A stretch of 64,000 nt of DNA, from positions 62,001 to 126,000 of the forward strand of contig NZ_VFVR01000004.1 in NCBI RefSeq assembly GCF_006442205.1, written 5' to 3'. This document shows, piece by piece, positions 36,027 through 45,321 of this stretch; positions within the stretch are counted from its first letter, which is position 1; every line of letters starts with the position of its first letter. The notes under the pieces were generated by a model, which was given only the letters and a program-made list of their open reading frames with translations, had not been told where the DNA came from and searched no databases. The stretch comes from Mesorhizobium sp. B2-3-12 (GTDB taxonomy: Bacteria > Pseudomonadota > Alphaproteobacteria > Rhizobiales > Rhizobiaceae). The position numbers and the translations under genes were made by a program.

Positions 36027-37906
36027 CAGGCGGCTCCCTCGAGCCGATTGTCGTCCGGCCGCAGTTGCAGATCGTAGAGCGCGCGGTAGCGTCCGCCGAG
36101 CGCCAGCAAGTCCTCATGCGTGCCGCGTTCGACGATCCGTCCGCCCTCGACGAATAGAATCTGGTCGGCATGCATCAGCGAACTCAGCCGGTGCGAAATG
36201 ATGAGCGTCACGCGATCTCGGGCGAAGCGCTTCATCGCCGTTCTTATCCGCTGCTCGGTGCCGGCGTCGACGGCCGCGGTGGAATCGTCGAAGACCAGCA
36301 CCGATGGCTTGAGCATCAGGCTGCGCGCGATGGTCAGGCGCTGCCGCTGGCCGCCGGACAGCGAGGCGCCGCGTTCGCCGACGACGGTGGTGTAGCCGGC
36401 CGGAAGCCCGATAATGTAGTTGTGCAGCTGGGCATACTCGGCTGCCTGGCCGATGCGGGTTTCGCGCGCCCAGGGGTTGCCATAGGCGATGTTGTTCTCG
36501 ATCGAGGTGGTGAACAGGAACGCGTCCTGCTGCACGACGCCGACCGCCTTGCGCAGCGATTGCAGCGTGACCCCGCGTATATCCTGGCCGTCGATGGTGA
36601 TCGCGCCCGAGGTGACGTCGTAGAAGCGCGGGATCAGATGCGCGATGGTCGACTTGCCGCTGCCTGGCGGGCCGACGATGCCGACGGTTTCGCCGGGCCG
36701 GGCCTCGAAGGAAACGCCGGAAAGCGTCGGACGCTCGCCTGCGCCCTCATAGCGGAAACCGACATTGTCGAAGCGCAGCACACCGTCGGTGATGACGAGC
36801 TCCCTGGCGTCGGGCGCGTCCTTGATGTCGAGTTCGGCATCGAGCAGTTCGAACAGCCGCGTGCCGCAGGTCGAGGCGCGAGCGAAGGAATTGACCATCA
36901 GGCCGAGCTGGCGCACCGGCATCTGCAATATGGTCATGAAGGTGAGGAACTGGGCCAGCGTGCCGACGCTGATCTGCCCCGCGATCACCTTCTGGCCGCC
37001 GAACCACAGAACCAGGCCCATGGAGGCCAGGAAGGAGAAGTTCATGGCGCCGGTGTTGGAGACGCGGATGTCGACGCGCTCGTTGGCGAGTTCCAGCGCA
37101 GCCTGCTTGGCGCGGTCGAATTTGGCCAACTCATGCCGCTGCGCCGCGAAGGCGCGTACCACACGGATGCCGCCGAGATTCTCGTCCATCACCCGGCTCA
37201 GCACCGACAGCCGCTCCTGCAAGGTGAGCCAGGTGCTGCGCAGCCGGAGCTGCGTCACAGAAGAGCGCCAGGCGACGAACGGCACGAAGCTGAGGCTGAG
37301 CAACCCGAGCACGAGATCGATGCTGATCAAGAGATAGGCGCCGACACCGATCAGCACGCCAAGCAGGACCACGCGCAGGATGCCTGTCGAAAAGAACATG
37401 CGCACGCCGTCGAGATCGAGCAGCCCGAGCGTGATCAGGTCGCCGGTATGGACCTTGTCGTGGTAGGAAAAGCTCAGCCGCTGGATCTTCTCGTAGAAGG
37501 CGAGCCGCAGCTCATAGCCGGTCTGGTGGCCGACGGCCTCGCCATAATAGTTCTGCGCCATGGTGAAGAGGCCGCGCAGGATGCTGACGACCAGCAGTGC
37601 CAGCGCCGTGTTCCACAGCGCCTGCTCGGCCGCGGTGCCGGCACCGGCGGCCATCACGCCTTGCGCCTGGTCGATGGCGCGTCCCAACAGGCGCGGAATG
37701 AAAAGCTGCAGCGTCGCGGCGATGAAGGTCGAGATGAGAGTGACGGCTACCTGCCAGGGATGGCGCAGCGTCATGCGTACGATGCGCAGCAAGGTGCTGA
37801 GGCCCTTGCCCCAGGAGGCCTCCGCCACATGGGCAAATGATTTGCCGCGCTTGGCCGCGCTGGTTGCATCCGTAAGCAAGGAAAATACCCAGACCGTTGC
37901 GGACAT
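36026..37906 (-). CDS. Heterodimeric ABC exporter, degenerate-site half (membrane + ATPase)
   Basis: A half-transporter of about 626 residues with six membrane segments and an ATPase: Walker A GPPGSGKST, signature LSGGQRQRLTIARSL, and Walker B VLVFDDSTAAVD, in which the catalytic Glu is replaced by Asp. The canonical signature here together with the divergent signature in its partner is the usual asymmetry of heterodimeric exporters. The ATG at 37906 (MSATVW) is taken as the start; a TTG at 37933 is possible and neither has a clear ribosome site. Confidence 0.88.
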   Translation of the reverse strand: MSATVWVFSLLTDATSAAKRGKSFAHVAEASWGKGLSTLLRIVRMTLRHPWQVAVTLISTFIAATLQLFIPRLLGRAIDQAQGVMAAGAGTAAEQALWNTALALLVVSILRGLFTMAQNYYGEAVGHQTGYELRLAFYEKIQRLSFSYHDKVHTGDLITLGLLDLDGVRMFFSTGILRVVLLGVLIGVGAYLLISIDLVLGLLSLSFVPFVAWRSSVTQLRLRSTWLTLQERLSVLSRVMDENLGGIRVVRAFAAQRHELAKFDRAKQAALELANERVDIRVSNTGAMNFSFLASMGLVLWFGGQKVIAGQISVGTLAQFLTFMTILQMPVRQLGLMVNSFARASTCGTRLFELLDAELDIKDAPDARELVITDGVLRFDNVGFRYEGAGERPTLSGVSFEARPGETVGIVGPPGSGKSTIAHLIPRFYDVTSGAITIDGQDIRGVTLQSLRKAVGVVQQDAFLFTTSIENNIAYGNPWARETRIGQAAEYAQLHNYIIGLPAGYTTVVGERGASLSGGQRQRLTIARSLMLKPSVLVFDDSTAAVDAGTEQRIRTAMKRFARDRVTLIISHRLSSLMHADQILFVEGGRIVERGTHEDLLALGGRYRALYDLQLRPDDNRLEGAA

Positions 37907-38067
37907 TAGCCCGAACGAATGTAGCAGACTCAATCAGATAGCGCGATTTTACGCGCGTCCGACTTGCCCGTTCAAGGGGCCAATGGCGGCATCGCACTGT
38001 ACCTGAAAGGCGATGCCCGCCAATTTGCCGTCACCATCGCCACGAAATGTGGTCCGGCGCGGCGGCC

Positions 38068-39498
38068 TTACATCTCGGTGACGAATTTCGTCCTGAGATA
38101 GGCGTCGAGGCCTTCGATGCCGCTCTCCGAGCCATAGCCGGATTCGTTGACGCCGCCGAAGGGCGTTTCCGGTGTCGACACCATCATATGGTTGACGCCG
38201 ACCATGCCGGCTTCCAGTGCCGCCTCGGTCTTCTGGGCAAGGCTGAGATTGCGGGTGAAGACAAAGGAAGCCAGACCGTAAGGCAGCGAATTCGCCCGCT
38301 CGATCATGTCGTCGAAGCTGGAGAAGGTGGTCGTCGGCGCGATCGGACCGAACGGCTCCTCCGACATGATGCGCGCCGTGTCCGGAACGTCCCGCAGCAG
38401 CGTCGGAGCAAAGAAATAGCCCTTGTTGCCGATCCGCTTGCCGCCGCTGACGACGGTTGCCCCCCGCGCCGTCGCGTCGCCGACCAGGGCGTCCATGGCA
38501 TCGAGCCGCCGCGGCGCGATCATCGGTCCCATCTGGACGCCTGAATCGAGGCCGTTGCCGATCTTGAGCTTTTCGGCGCGCGAGGCAAATCCATCGATGA
38601 AGCGGTCATAGACGGCTTCATGCACGTAGAAGCGGGTTGGCGAGGTGCAGACCTGGCCGGCATTGCGGAATTTGAAGGCGACGACCGTGTCGAGCGTCTT
38701 GTCGAGATCGGCGTCCTCATAAACGATGACCGGGGCGTGACCGCCAAGCTCCATGGTGCAGCGCTTCAGTGTATCCGCGGCCTGCTTCTGCAGCAGCTTG
38801 CCAACCGCCGTCGAACCGGTCAACGAGACCTTTTTGGGGATCGGCGAGGCGATCAGGTAGGACGAAACCTTCGCCGGTTCGCCGAAAACGATGTTGAGGA
38901 CACCTGCCGGAAGGCCCGCGTCCTGGAAGCAGCGGGCGATGGCCACGGCCGTTCCCGGCGTTTCCTCCGCCGGCTTCAGGATAATCGAGCAGCCGGCGCC
39001 AAGCGCGCCCGCGATCTTGCGGATGACATTGCTGGCCGGAAAGTTCCATGCGGCGAAGGCGACGACCGGCCCGACCGGTTCCTTGAACACCATCTGCCGC
39101 ACGCCGGGCAGCCTGGCAGGGACGATGCGGCCATAGGCGCGTTTGCCTTCCTCGGCATACCAGCGGGTCGCATCCGCCGCGAACTGCACCTCCCCGGTGG
39201 CCTCGGCCAACGCCTTGCCGTTTTCCATCGTCAGCGTGCGGGCGATAGTGTCCTTGCGCTGCTCGATCAGGTCGGCGGCCTTGTCCATGATCGCCCAGCG
39301 CTGCATGGCGGTCATCGTCTTCCATAGCCTGAAGCCTTTGAGCGAGGCCGCGAGAGCGCGGTCGAGATCGGCCTCCGTGGCATGCGGCACGGTTGCCAAC
39401 GCCTCTTCGGTGGCGGGGTTGACCAATGTTTCGGACTTGCCGTCCGACCCCTGGCACCACACGCCGTCAATCAGCAACTCGATCGTCTCTGGATACAT
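38068..39498 (-). CDS. NAD(P)-dependent aldehyde dehydrogenase, succinate-semialdehyde dehydrogenase type
   Basis: A 476-residue aldehyde dehydrogenase: VAFAAWNFPASNV, LTGSTAVGK, catalytic Glu in MELGGHAP, catalytic Cys in GQVCTSPTR, and EEPFGPIAP. It is closest in style to GabD and α-ketoglutarate-semialdehyde dehydrogenases, which would fit the last step of hydroxyproline breakdown. It is transcribed divergently from the FadR-type regulator at 39611 and shares its 112-bp control region. Confidence 0.9.
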   Translation of the reverse strand: MYPETIELLIDGVWCQGSDGKSETLVNPATEEALATVPHATEADLDRALAASLKGFRLWKTMTAMQRWAIMDKAADLIEQRKDTIARTLTMENGKALAEATGEVQFAADATRWYAEEGKRAYGRIVPARLPGVRQMVFKEPVGPVVAFAAWNFPASNVIRKIAGALGAGCSIILKPAEETPGTAVAIARCFQDAGLPAGVLNIVFGEPAKVSSYLIASPIPKKVSLTGSTAVGKLLQKQAADTLKRCTMELGGHAPVIVYEDADLDKTLDTVVAFKFRNAGQVCTSPTRFYVHEAVYDRFIDGFASRAEKLKIGNGLDSGVQMGPMIAPRRLDAMDALVGDATARGATVVSGGKRIGNKGYFFAPTLLRDVPDTARIMSEEPFGPIAPTTTFSSFDDMIERANSLPYGLASFVFTRNLSLAQKTEAALEAGMVGVNHMMVSTPETPFGGVNESGYGSESGIEGLDAYLRTKFVTEM

Positions 39499-39576
39499 GT
39501 CCTGGCCCTTTCCGGTCCGGCGGTGCGCGGAAAGCCGCCGGCAGATTGCACGTCACAAGAAAGTTTCCGCTATGGC

Positions 39577-39605
39577 TTGACCTGTACATTGTATACAGTA
39601 TGGTG
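39577..39605 (+). promoter_or_regulatory. Promoter and FadR-type operator in the ALDH / regulator divergent region
   Basis: TTGACC (39577-39582), 16 bp and TATGGT form a plausible promoter for the regulator. Inside the spacer lies ATTGTATACAGT (39588-39599), a near-perfect palindrome typical of GntR/FCD operators. It is positioned to give autorepression and control of the divergent dehydrogenase. Confidence 0.65.
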
Positions 39606-39610
39606 TCGAC

Positions 39611-40291
39611 ATGATTTTGGCGCGCATCCAGAAATTGTCGGTCGCGATTCCCGAGAACCTCGCCGAGATGCTCGAGGAGGAGATCATCTTCGGTCGCCTC
39701 AAATCCCTGGAGCGTTTGACCGAGGAGACGGTCGCCGCGCGCTACGGCGTCAGCCGGTCGCCGGTGCGCGAGGCGCTGAGGCTGCTTGAGCGCGACGGTC
39801 TGGTGATGCGTGAGGCCAGGCGCGGCATCTGGGTCTCGCCGATGACGCAACGCGATTTCGACGAGGTCTACACTTGCCGCATCGAGCTCGAGGGGCTGGT
39901 CGCCAAACAGGCCGCCGAATCCGCCGACATTGAAAAGAAGGCCGAGTTCAAGAACCTTCTGTCGGAGCTGAAGCAGGCTCAGGCCAGGAACGATGCGCGG
40001 CAGTTCTTCATCGTCGACGTGCGCGGCTCTCTGCTGACCTACACGCTGGCAGGCAACAAGACCCTGACACGCTTGCTCGGCGGTCTGGAAAAGCAGGCCC
40101 TGCGCTATCGCTATCACGCCTACGAGCAGGATCCCAAGATCATCCAGCTATCCCTGGACGACACGGCCCGCATCTATGACGCGATCACCGCGGGCGATGG
40201 CGAAAGCGCCAAGGCGATGACCGAAAATCTCATCCGGGAAATCTGGCAGAGCATGCGGGCCGGCATTCGCGACGCCTTCGGAGAGGGCTAG
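39611..40291 (+). CDS. GntR-family regulator, FadR/FCD subfamily
   Basis: A 226-residue regulator. The winged helix shows EEEIIFGRLKSLERLTEETVAARYGVSRSPVREALRLLERDGLV, and the C-terminal FCD helical domain binds an organic-acid or amino-acid-like effector. It precedes the epimerase gene by only 3 bp and so heads the operon. The ATTGTATACAGT palindrome just upstream is its likely operator. Confidence 0.92.
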   Translation: MILARIQKLSVAIPENLAEMLEEEIIFGRLKSLERLTEETVAARYGVSRSPVREALRLLERDGLVMREARRGIWVSPMTQRDFDEVYTCRIELEGLVAKQAAESADIEKKAEFKNLLSELKQAQARNDARQFFIVDVRGSLLTYTLAGNKTLTRLLGGLEKQALRYRYHAYEQDPKIIQLSLDDTARIYDAITAGDGESAKAMTENLIREIWQSMRAGIRDAFGEG

Positions 40292-40294
40292 GTC

Positions 40295-41287
40295 GTGTCC
40301 AGCTTCTCGTCAGCGTTCAGCGTCATCGATTCCCACACCGCCGGCCACCCCACCCGAGTGATCCTGAGCGGCGTGCCGAAACTGTCCGGTTCGAGTGTGC
40401 GCGAGAAGCGGGACGATTTCCGCCAGCGCTTCGACCATCTCCGCCCGGCGCTTCTGCATGAGCCGCGCGGCCATGCGGCGATGGTCGGCCTGGTGCCGGT
40501 CGCCTCGGATTTGGCCGACTACGGCGCGTTCTTCATCTCGTCCTATGTCTATCTCGACATGTGCGGTCACGGCACCATCGGCCTTGCCAGGACGCTGGCC
40601 TTCACCGGGCAGATTTCTGCCGAAACAGGTGACAGCTTCACATTGGAAACGCCGGCGGGCGTTGTTTCGGTTCATCTGGTCTGGAACCAGGACGGCTCGC
40701 TGGACCGCGTACGGATCGCCAATGTGCCGAGCTATGTCGGGCTGGAGCATCTCGGCGTTGCCGTCGAAGGTGTCGGCAAGGTCGATGCCGCGATCGTCTA
40801 TGCCGGCATGTGGTACGCACTGGTGGACGCGGCCCCGCTCGGCTTCAGGCTGGTCCCGGACAATGCGTCGGCCTTGATGCTGGCTGGCTCCAGGATCAAG
40901 GACGCGATCAAGGCGGCAACCAGGGACATGCCGCTGCTGGCGGGCGCGGCCGCGCCGAGCGTGCTGTTCTACGATGCCGACAGCGAAACCTCGGCGACGC
41001 ATTTTCTCGTCCTGGAATCCAACAAGTTCGACCGCTCGCCTTGCGGCACGGGCACGTCGGCGCGCCTGACCCATCTGCTTGGGAAGGGGCTGATCAGCCC
41101 CGACCAGACTTATCACGCCAAAAATATCTTCGGCATTCCGTTCGAGGCGCGCCTGCAACGGCGCGTCGAGGAGCAAGGCCGCGAGGCGATGATCATCGAG
41201 ATCGAGGGCGCCGCCTTCATCACCTCGACCCAGACCATTTACTTCGAGAAGAGCGACCCTCTCTCGCAGGGATTTCTAAGCCGGTAA
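40295..41287 (+). CDS. Proline racemase family protein, 4-hydroxyproline 2-epimerase-like
   Basis: A 330-residue cofactor-independent epimerase. Both catalytic cysteines are present, Cys90 in DMCGHGTIG and Cys250 in SPCGTGTSAR, which points to epimerase/racemase rather than trans-3-hydroxyproline dehydratase (which has a Thr for the second or first Cys). The start is GTG at 40295. A D-amino-acid dehydrogenase downstream and an amino-acid importer next door fit conversion of a hydroxy-L-proline-like compound to its D-epimer and then oxidation. Confidence 0.87.
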   Translation: MSSFSSAFSVIDSHTAGHPTRVILSGVPKLSGSSVREKRDDFRQRFDHLRPALLHEPRGHAAMVGLVPVASDLADYGAFFISSYVYLDMCGHGTIGLARTLAFTGQISAETGDSFTLETPAGVVSVHLVWNQDGSLDRVRIANVPSYVGLEHLGVAVEGVGKVDAAIVYAGMWYALVDAAPLGFRLVPDNASALMLAGSRIKDAIKAATRDMPLLAGAAAPSVLFYDADSETSATHFLVLESNKFDRSPCGTGTSARLTHLLGKGLISPDQTYHAKNIFGIPFEARLQRRVEEQGREAMIIEIEGAAFITSTQTIYFEKSDPLSQGFLSR

Positions 41288-41317
41288 TCACCAATAAACT
41301 CAGAAAAGGGGAATGAG

Positions 41318-42160
41318 ATGAAACTGACAGTAATGCGTACGTTCATGGCCGCTTTGACCATTGGCCTCGGCCTGCTCACGGCACCGGTCGCCGCTTCGGC
41401 CGACGACAATCCATCCGCCGTCATCGACCAGATCCGCGCCAGCGGCGTGCTCAAGGTTCCGGTGATGACCGGTGAAGAGCCGGGCTACATCAAGGATCCG
41501 GCCACCGGCCAGTGGAGCGGTTTCTACTACGAATTCCTGGGCGAGATCGCGACCCAGCTCGGCGTCAAGCTCGAACCGGTCGAGACGACCTGGGGCAATC
41601 TGGCCGCCGATTTCCAGTCCAACAAGATCGACATCGCCATCGGCGTCAATCCGAACCCGAAGCGCGGCCTCGTCGTCGATTATCTCTGGGAGCCGCTGTT
41701 CACCGACGCCTGGGCCGTGCTGACGCCTCCCGGCAAGCCGGTCAAGACCTGGGCCGAACTCAATTCGCCGGACAAGACCGTCGTCGTGCAGAAGGGCAGC
41801 ACCATGCAGGTCGTCGCCGAAGCGTTGCTGCCGAAGGCCAAGGTCACGCCGGTGGAAGATCGCGGCCTGGCGCTGATGGAACTCCAGGCTGGCCGCGCCG
41901 ATGGTGTCGTGCTGTCCATTTTCGATGCGCTGCAGATCACCAACCAGAAGATCGGCAATGTCTCGCTTCCCGAGCCGATCCTCCGCAACCCGGCAACGCT
42001 TGCCGTCGCACGCAAGCCCGGCAATGCCGGTTACATCAACTTCCTGACCAACTGGATCCTGCAGGAACGTTCGCTCGGCCTCGCCCAGGGCAAGCTTGCC
42101 CGTTCGTGGGAAGCCCGGGGCATCGACCTGTCGATCCTTCCGGCAGGTTTTTCCTTCTGA
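41318..42160 (+). CDS. Amino-acid ABC transporter substrate-binding protein (family 3)
   Basis: A 280-residue periplasmic protein. The signal peptide is about residues 1-29, ending ...PVAASADD. The mature region shows GVLKVPVMTGEEPGYIKD, WSGFYYEFLGEIATQLGVKLEPV and NKIDIAIGVNPNPKRG, the usual family 3 start. GGGGAATGAG precedes the ATG. The ligand is probably a polar or imino amino acid, judged from the neighbours. Confidence 0.9.
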   Translation: MKLTVMRTFMAALTIGLGLLTAPVAASADDNPSAVIDQIRASGVLKVPVMTGEEPGYIKDPATGQWSGFYYEFLGEIATQLGVKLEPVETTWGNLAADFQSNKIDIAIGVNPNPKRGLVVDYLWEPLFTDAWAVLTPPGKPVKTWAELNSPDKTVVVQKGSTMQVVAEALLPKAKVTPVEDRGLALMELQAGRADGVVLSIFDALQITNQKIGNVSLPEPILRNPATLAVARKPGNAGYINFLTNWILQERSLGLAQGKLARSWEARGIDLSILPAGFSF

Positions 42161-42167
42161 TCGCAAC

Positions 42168-42200
42168 GGCCTGACCGCCGCCTGGTGCGGCGGTCAGGCC
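42168..42200 (+). other. Intercistronic stem-loop downstream of the amino-acid binding protein gene
   Basis: A perfect 14-bp inverted repeat, GGCCTGACCGCCGC (42168-42181) with GCGGCGGTCAGGCC (42187-42200), has a 5-nt loop. It begins 8 bp after the stop codon and has no T-run. It is likely to protect the binding-protein message or cause partial termination before the permease gene. Confidence 0.78.
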
Positions 42201-42234
42201 GCCACTGGACGTGCATCGCACCAGTGAGGACAAC

Positions 42235-42894
42235 ATGCTGTTCGACTACACCGTCATAACCAACAATATCGGGCTGCTCTGGCAGGGCCTCCTGATGACG
42301 CTCTACTTCACCGTGATCACCATCGGTGCGGGCATGCTGATCGGCTTGTTTATCGGGCTTATCCAGCTGAGCACGTTCAAGCCACTGGTCGTCCTCGGCC
42401 AGATCTATGTCGAGTTTTTCCGCAACATTCCGCTGCTCGTCACGCTGTTGTGGGTCTACTATGCATTCCCGATCTTCGCCGGCATCAATGTCACGAAATT
42501 CTGGGCCGGCTTCATCGGGCTGAGCTGCTATGTCGGCTCCTTCTACGCCGAGATCCTGCGCGCCGGCGTTCAGTCGGTCGATCCCGGGCAGACCGATGCG
42601 GCGACGGCGATCGGCATGTCCTACGGCCAGCGCATGCGGCGCATCATCCTGCCGCAGGCTTTCCGCAAGATGATCCCGCCGCTGGCTGGCCAGTCGATCA
42701 TCCAGATGAAGAACACGACGCTGTTGTCGATGATCACGGTCCCGGACCTGCTCTATCAGGCGAGCTACATCTCGAGCTTCACCTATCGGCCGATGGAAGT
42801 TTACACCGCCGTCGGCGTCATCTTCCTGATCATCCTGGTGCCGCTGACGCTGCTGTCGCGGAAACTCGAAAAGAGCGGGGCCAGCGTTAAATGA
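42235..42894 (+). CDS. Amino-acid ABC transporter permease (HisM/GlnP-like)
   Basis: A 219-residue inner-membrane protein with about five membrane segments: [21 protein letters not shown] and the EAA loop [27 protein letters not shown]. The start at MLFDYT follows GAGGA; the frame extends 8 codons further upstream. It is the only permease of this importer, so it presumably homodimerises. It overlaps the ATPase gene by ATGA. Confidence 0.92.
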   Translation: MLFDYTVITNNIGLLWQGLLMTLYFTVITIGAGMLIGLFIGLIQLSTFKPLVVLGQIYVEFFRNIPLLVTLLWVYYAFPIFAGINVTKFWAGFIGLSCYVGSFYAEILRAGVQSVDPGQTDAATAIGMSYGQRMRRIILPQAFRKMIPPLAGQSIIQMKNTTLLSMITVPDLLYQASYISSFTYRPMEVYTAVGVIFLIILVPLTLLSRKLEKSGASVK

Positions 42895-43745
42895 GCATCT
42901 CCCAATCGAATATCCCCGAAAAAAGCGGCAAACCGGTCCTGCGGCTGCAGAGCATCTGCCTGAAGTTCGGCGACAAGCGGGTGCTCAACGGCATCGACCT
43001 GTCGGTCGTCGAAGGCGAGGTGGTCGTGCTGATCGGCGCCAGCGGATCGGGCAAGACATCGCTCCTGCGCTGCATCAACTTGCTCAACATGCCGAGCAGC
43101 GGCGGCATCGTCATCGATGATGAGACGCTGTTCATGAGGCAGGCCGATGGCAAGAGCGTCGCGCAGATACCGGCCCAGGAGGTCAACCGTATCCGCTCCA
43201 AGACCGGCATGGTTTTCCAGCAGTTCAACCTCTTCCCGCACATGACGGCGCTGGAGAACGTCATGGAAGGCCCGGTCATCGTCAAGAAGGAGCCGAAGGA
43301 GCAGGCACGCCAGAAGGCGATGCAACTGCTCGATCTGATGGGCCTGGCGCAGCACGTGGACAAATATCCGCGCCAGCTTTCCGGTGGCCAGCAGCAGCGT
43401 GTGGCCATTGCCAGGGCCATGGCCATGCAGCCGAAGGTGATGCTGTTCGACGAGCCGACCTCGGCGCTTGACCCAGAACTCGTCGGCGAGGTCATGAAGG
43501 CGATGGTGGAACTGGCCAAAAGCGGCATGACCATGGTGATCGTCACCCACGAGCTCGGCTTCGCCTTCGAGGTCGCCGACCGGGTGGTGTTCCTCGATCA
43601 GGGTTTGGTCGCGGAACAGGGCCCGCCCGCCAAGGTATTGCTGCATCCCGAACATCCGCGTCTGAAGACATTCGTCGGCCGCTTCCATGAATCGGCCGAC
43701 CTGCTTCGCCCCTTCCTCGAGGCGCGTGAGGCCGAGAAGGCCTGA
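42891..43745 (+). CDS. Amino-acid ABC transporter ATP-binding protein (GlnQ/HisP-like)
   Basis: A 284-residue ATPase with Walker [11 protein letters not shown]-loop [16 protein letters not shown], signature [15 protein letters not shown], Walker [18 protein letters not shown] and switch His in VTHELGFAF. The C-terminal extension after [16 protein letters not shown] is normal for this group. It is coupled to the permease by a 4-bp overlap. Confidence 0.94.
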   Translation: MSISQSNIPEKSGKPVLRLQSICLKFGDKRVLNGIDLSVVEGEVVVLIGASGSGKTSLLRCINLLNMPSSGGIVIDDETLFMRQADGKSVAQIPAQEVNRIRSKTGMVFQQFNLFPHMTALENVMEGPVIVKKEPKEQARQKAMQLLDLMGLAQHVDKYPRQLSGGQQQRVAIARAMAMQPKVMLFDEPTSALDPELVGEVMKAMVELAKSGMTMVIVTHELGFAFEVADRVVFLDQGLVAEQGPPAKVLLHPEHPRLKTFVGRFHESADLLRPFLEAREAEKA

Positions 43746-43832
43746 TCGCTGCCGCAACCATCAAGCGACATCGCCGATGCGATGTTCGTTCCAGCCCATG
43801 CGATCGCCTCGGCCGCAGAAGGAAAGCATTCA

Positions 43833-45311
43833 ATGACACTGAGTTTCGACCCGGCCGCAGTCGCCATCCCCAGAGGCCATCACATAGGCGGCCAATATGT
43901 CGAGCTGCCCGGCGCGGAGATCGAGGTTCTGCGCCCCTCCGATCTTCAGCATATGGGCATGATCACCGACGGCGGCGAAGCCACGGTGCAACTGGCTGTT
44001 GATGCCGCGAAGATGGCTCTGGCGCAAAGCCGCTGGGCGAGGATCGCGCCGCGCGACCGCGCCGCCGTGCTGGTGCGTTTCGCCGCATTGATCGAAGAGA
44101 ACGCCATTTATCTCGGACAATTGGAAGCGATGGGGTCGAGCCGCCTGATCTCGATGACGATTGTCCGCGACGCGGTCCGCACCGCCGGCGTCGTGCGCTA
44201 CTACGCCGAATTCTGCGACAAGGTTGAAGGCACGGTCACGTCGACCGAGGCGAATGCGTTGAGCATCGTGAAACACGAGCCCTACGGCATTGTCGGCGCG
44301 ATCGTTCCCTGGAATTTTCCGATGATCACGGCCGCCTGGAAATTCGCCCCGGCGCTGGCCGCGGGCAATGCGGTGGTGATGAAGACGTCGGAACTGACCC
44401 CGCACAGCCTTCTGGCGCTGGCCGAGCTCGCCGTCAAGGCCGGCCTTCCCAAGGGCCTGTTCAACGTCATCAATGGCTACGGCCACACGACGGGCGCGGC
44501 AATCGTGCGCCATCCCGATATATTGAAGATCTCGTTCACCGGGTCGACGCAGACCGGCGCCGCCATCATGACGCTTGCCGCCCAGTCCGGCATCAAGCCG
44601 GTCACGCTCGAACTCGGCGGAAAGAGCCCGCAACTGGTGCTGGCCGATGCCGGCGACATCGACGCGGTCGCCGGCCGTGTCGCCGCTGCCTTCATGGACA
44701 ATGCCGGCCAGGTCTGCACGGCGGGTTCGCGGCTGATCGTCGAGGACAAGATCGCCGACCAGCTTGTCGAACGCGTCATCGCCCGGACGAAGGCGATCAA
44801 GGCCGGCCCGACCTGGGACGAGGCGACCACCTTCGCGCCGATCATCAGCCGCAAGCAGCTCGATCGCATCGACACGATGGTGCGCGAGAGCGTCAGCCAA
44901 GGCGCCTCCGTCGTCACCGGCGGCACGGTTCTGGAAGGCCGCAACGAAGGCAGCTTCTACGCGCCGACGATCCTGGAAAACGTCTCCGACGACAATATCG
45001 GCTTCAAGGACGAGTTCTTCGGCCCGGTGCTGACGGTGCGCAGTTTTTCCGACCTGGAGGAAGGGCTCGCGCAGGCCGCGCATCCGGTCTACGGGCTTGC
45101 CGCCAGCGTCCACACCACGGACCTGAAGAAGGCGCTCAAGGCGGCGAATTCGATCGAGGCCGGCATGGTCTGGATCAACCAGCATGGGCGCGGTCCGGAA
45201 TTCACCTATCCGGCCGGCGGTTACAAGGGCTCCGGCTTCGGTAAGGATATGGGCCGTGCCGGCATCGAGGCGTTCCTGCGCCAGAAGGCCATCTGGGCCA
45301 ATTACGCCTGA
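43833..45311 (+). CDS. Aldehyde dehydrogenase family protein
   Basis: A 492-residue NAD(P)-dependent dehydrogenase: GAIVPWNFPMITAAWK, FTGSTQTGA, catalytic Glu in LELGGKSPQ, catalytic Cys in GQVCTAGSRL, and DEFFGPVLTV. It belongs to the betaine-aldehyde/γ-guanidino-butyraldehyde style of broad dehydrogenases. The start at MTLSF has GAAGGAAAG upstream; the frame is open 17 codons earlier. It lies 10 bp before a GMC oxidase gene, suggesting oxidation of an alcohol to an aldehyde and then to an acid. Confidence 0.9.
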   Translation: MTLSFDPAAVAIPRGHHIGGQYVELPGAEIEVLRPSDLQHMGMITDGGEATVQLAVDAAKMALAQSRWARIAPRDRAAVLVRFAALIEENAIYLGQLEAMGSSRLISMTIVRDAVRTAGVVRYYAEFCDKVEGTVTSTEANALSIVKHEPYGIVGAIVPWNFPMITAAWKFAPALAAGNAVVMKTSELTPHSLLALAELAVKAGLPKGLFNVINGYGHTTGAAIVRHPDILKISFTGSTQTGAAIMTLAAQSGIKPVTLELGGKSPQLVLADAGDIDAVAGRVAAAFMDNAGQVCTAGSRLIVEDKIADQLVERVIARTKAIKAGPTWDEATTFAPIISRKQLDRIDTMVRESVSQGASVVTGGTVLEGRNEGSFYAPTILENVSDDNIGFKDEFFGPVLTVRSFSDLEEGLAQAAHPVYGLAASVHTTDLKKALKAANSIEAGMVWINQHGRGPEFTYPAGGYKGSGFGKDMGRAGIEAFLRQKAIWANYA

Positions 45312-45321
45312 GAGCAAGCAC

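Noticed and set aside
33510-36077. Continuation of the first MFS reading frame for about 850 codons past the frameshift, giving an apparent 1158-residue protein
   Set aside because: After the frameshift the translation is a shadow of the MFS 3' part and of the minus-strand ABC exporter gene; no fusion protein is supported.
42168-42200. Intrinsic terminator after the amino-acid binding protein gene
   Set aside because: The hairpin is strong but no T-run follows and the permease gene begins 35 bp later on the same strand, so partial termination or mRNA protection is more likely.
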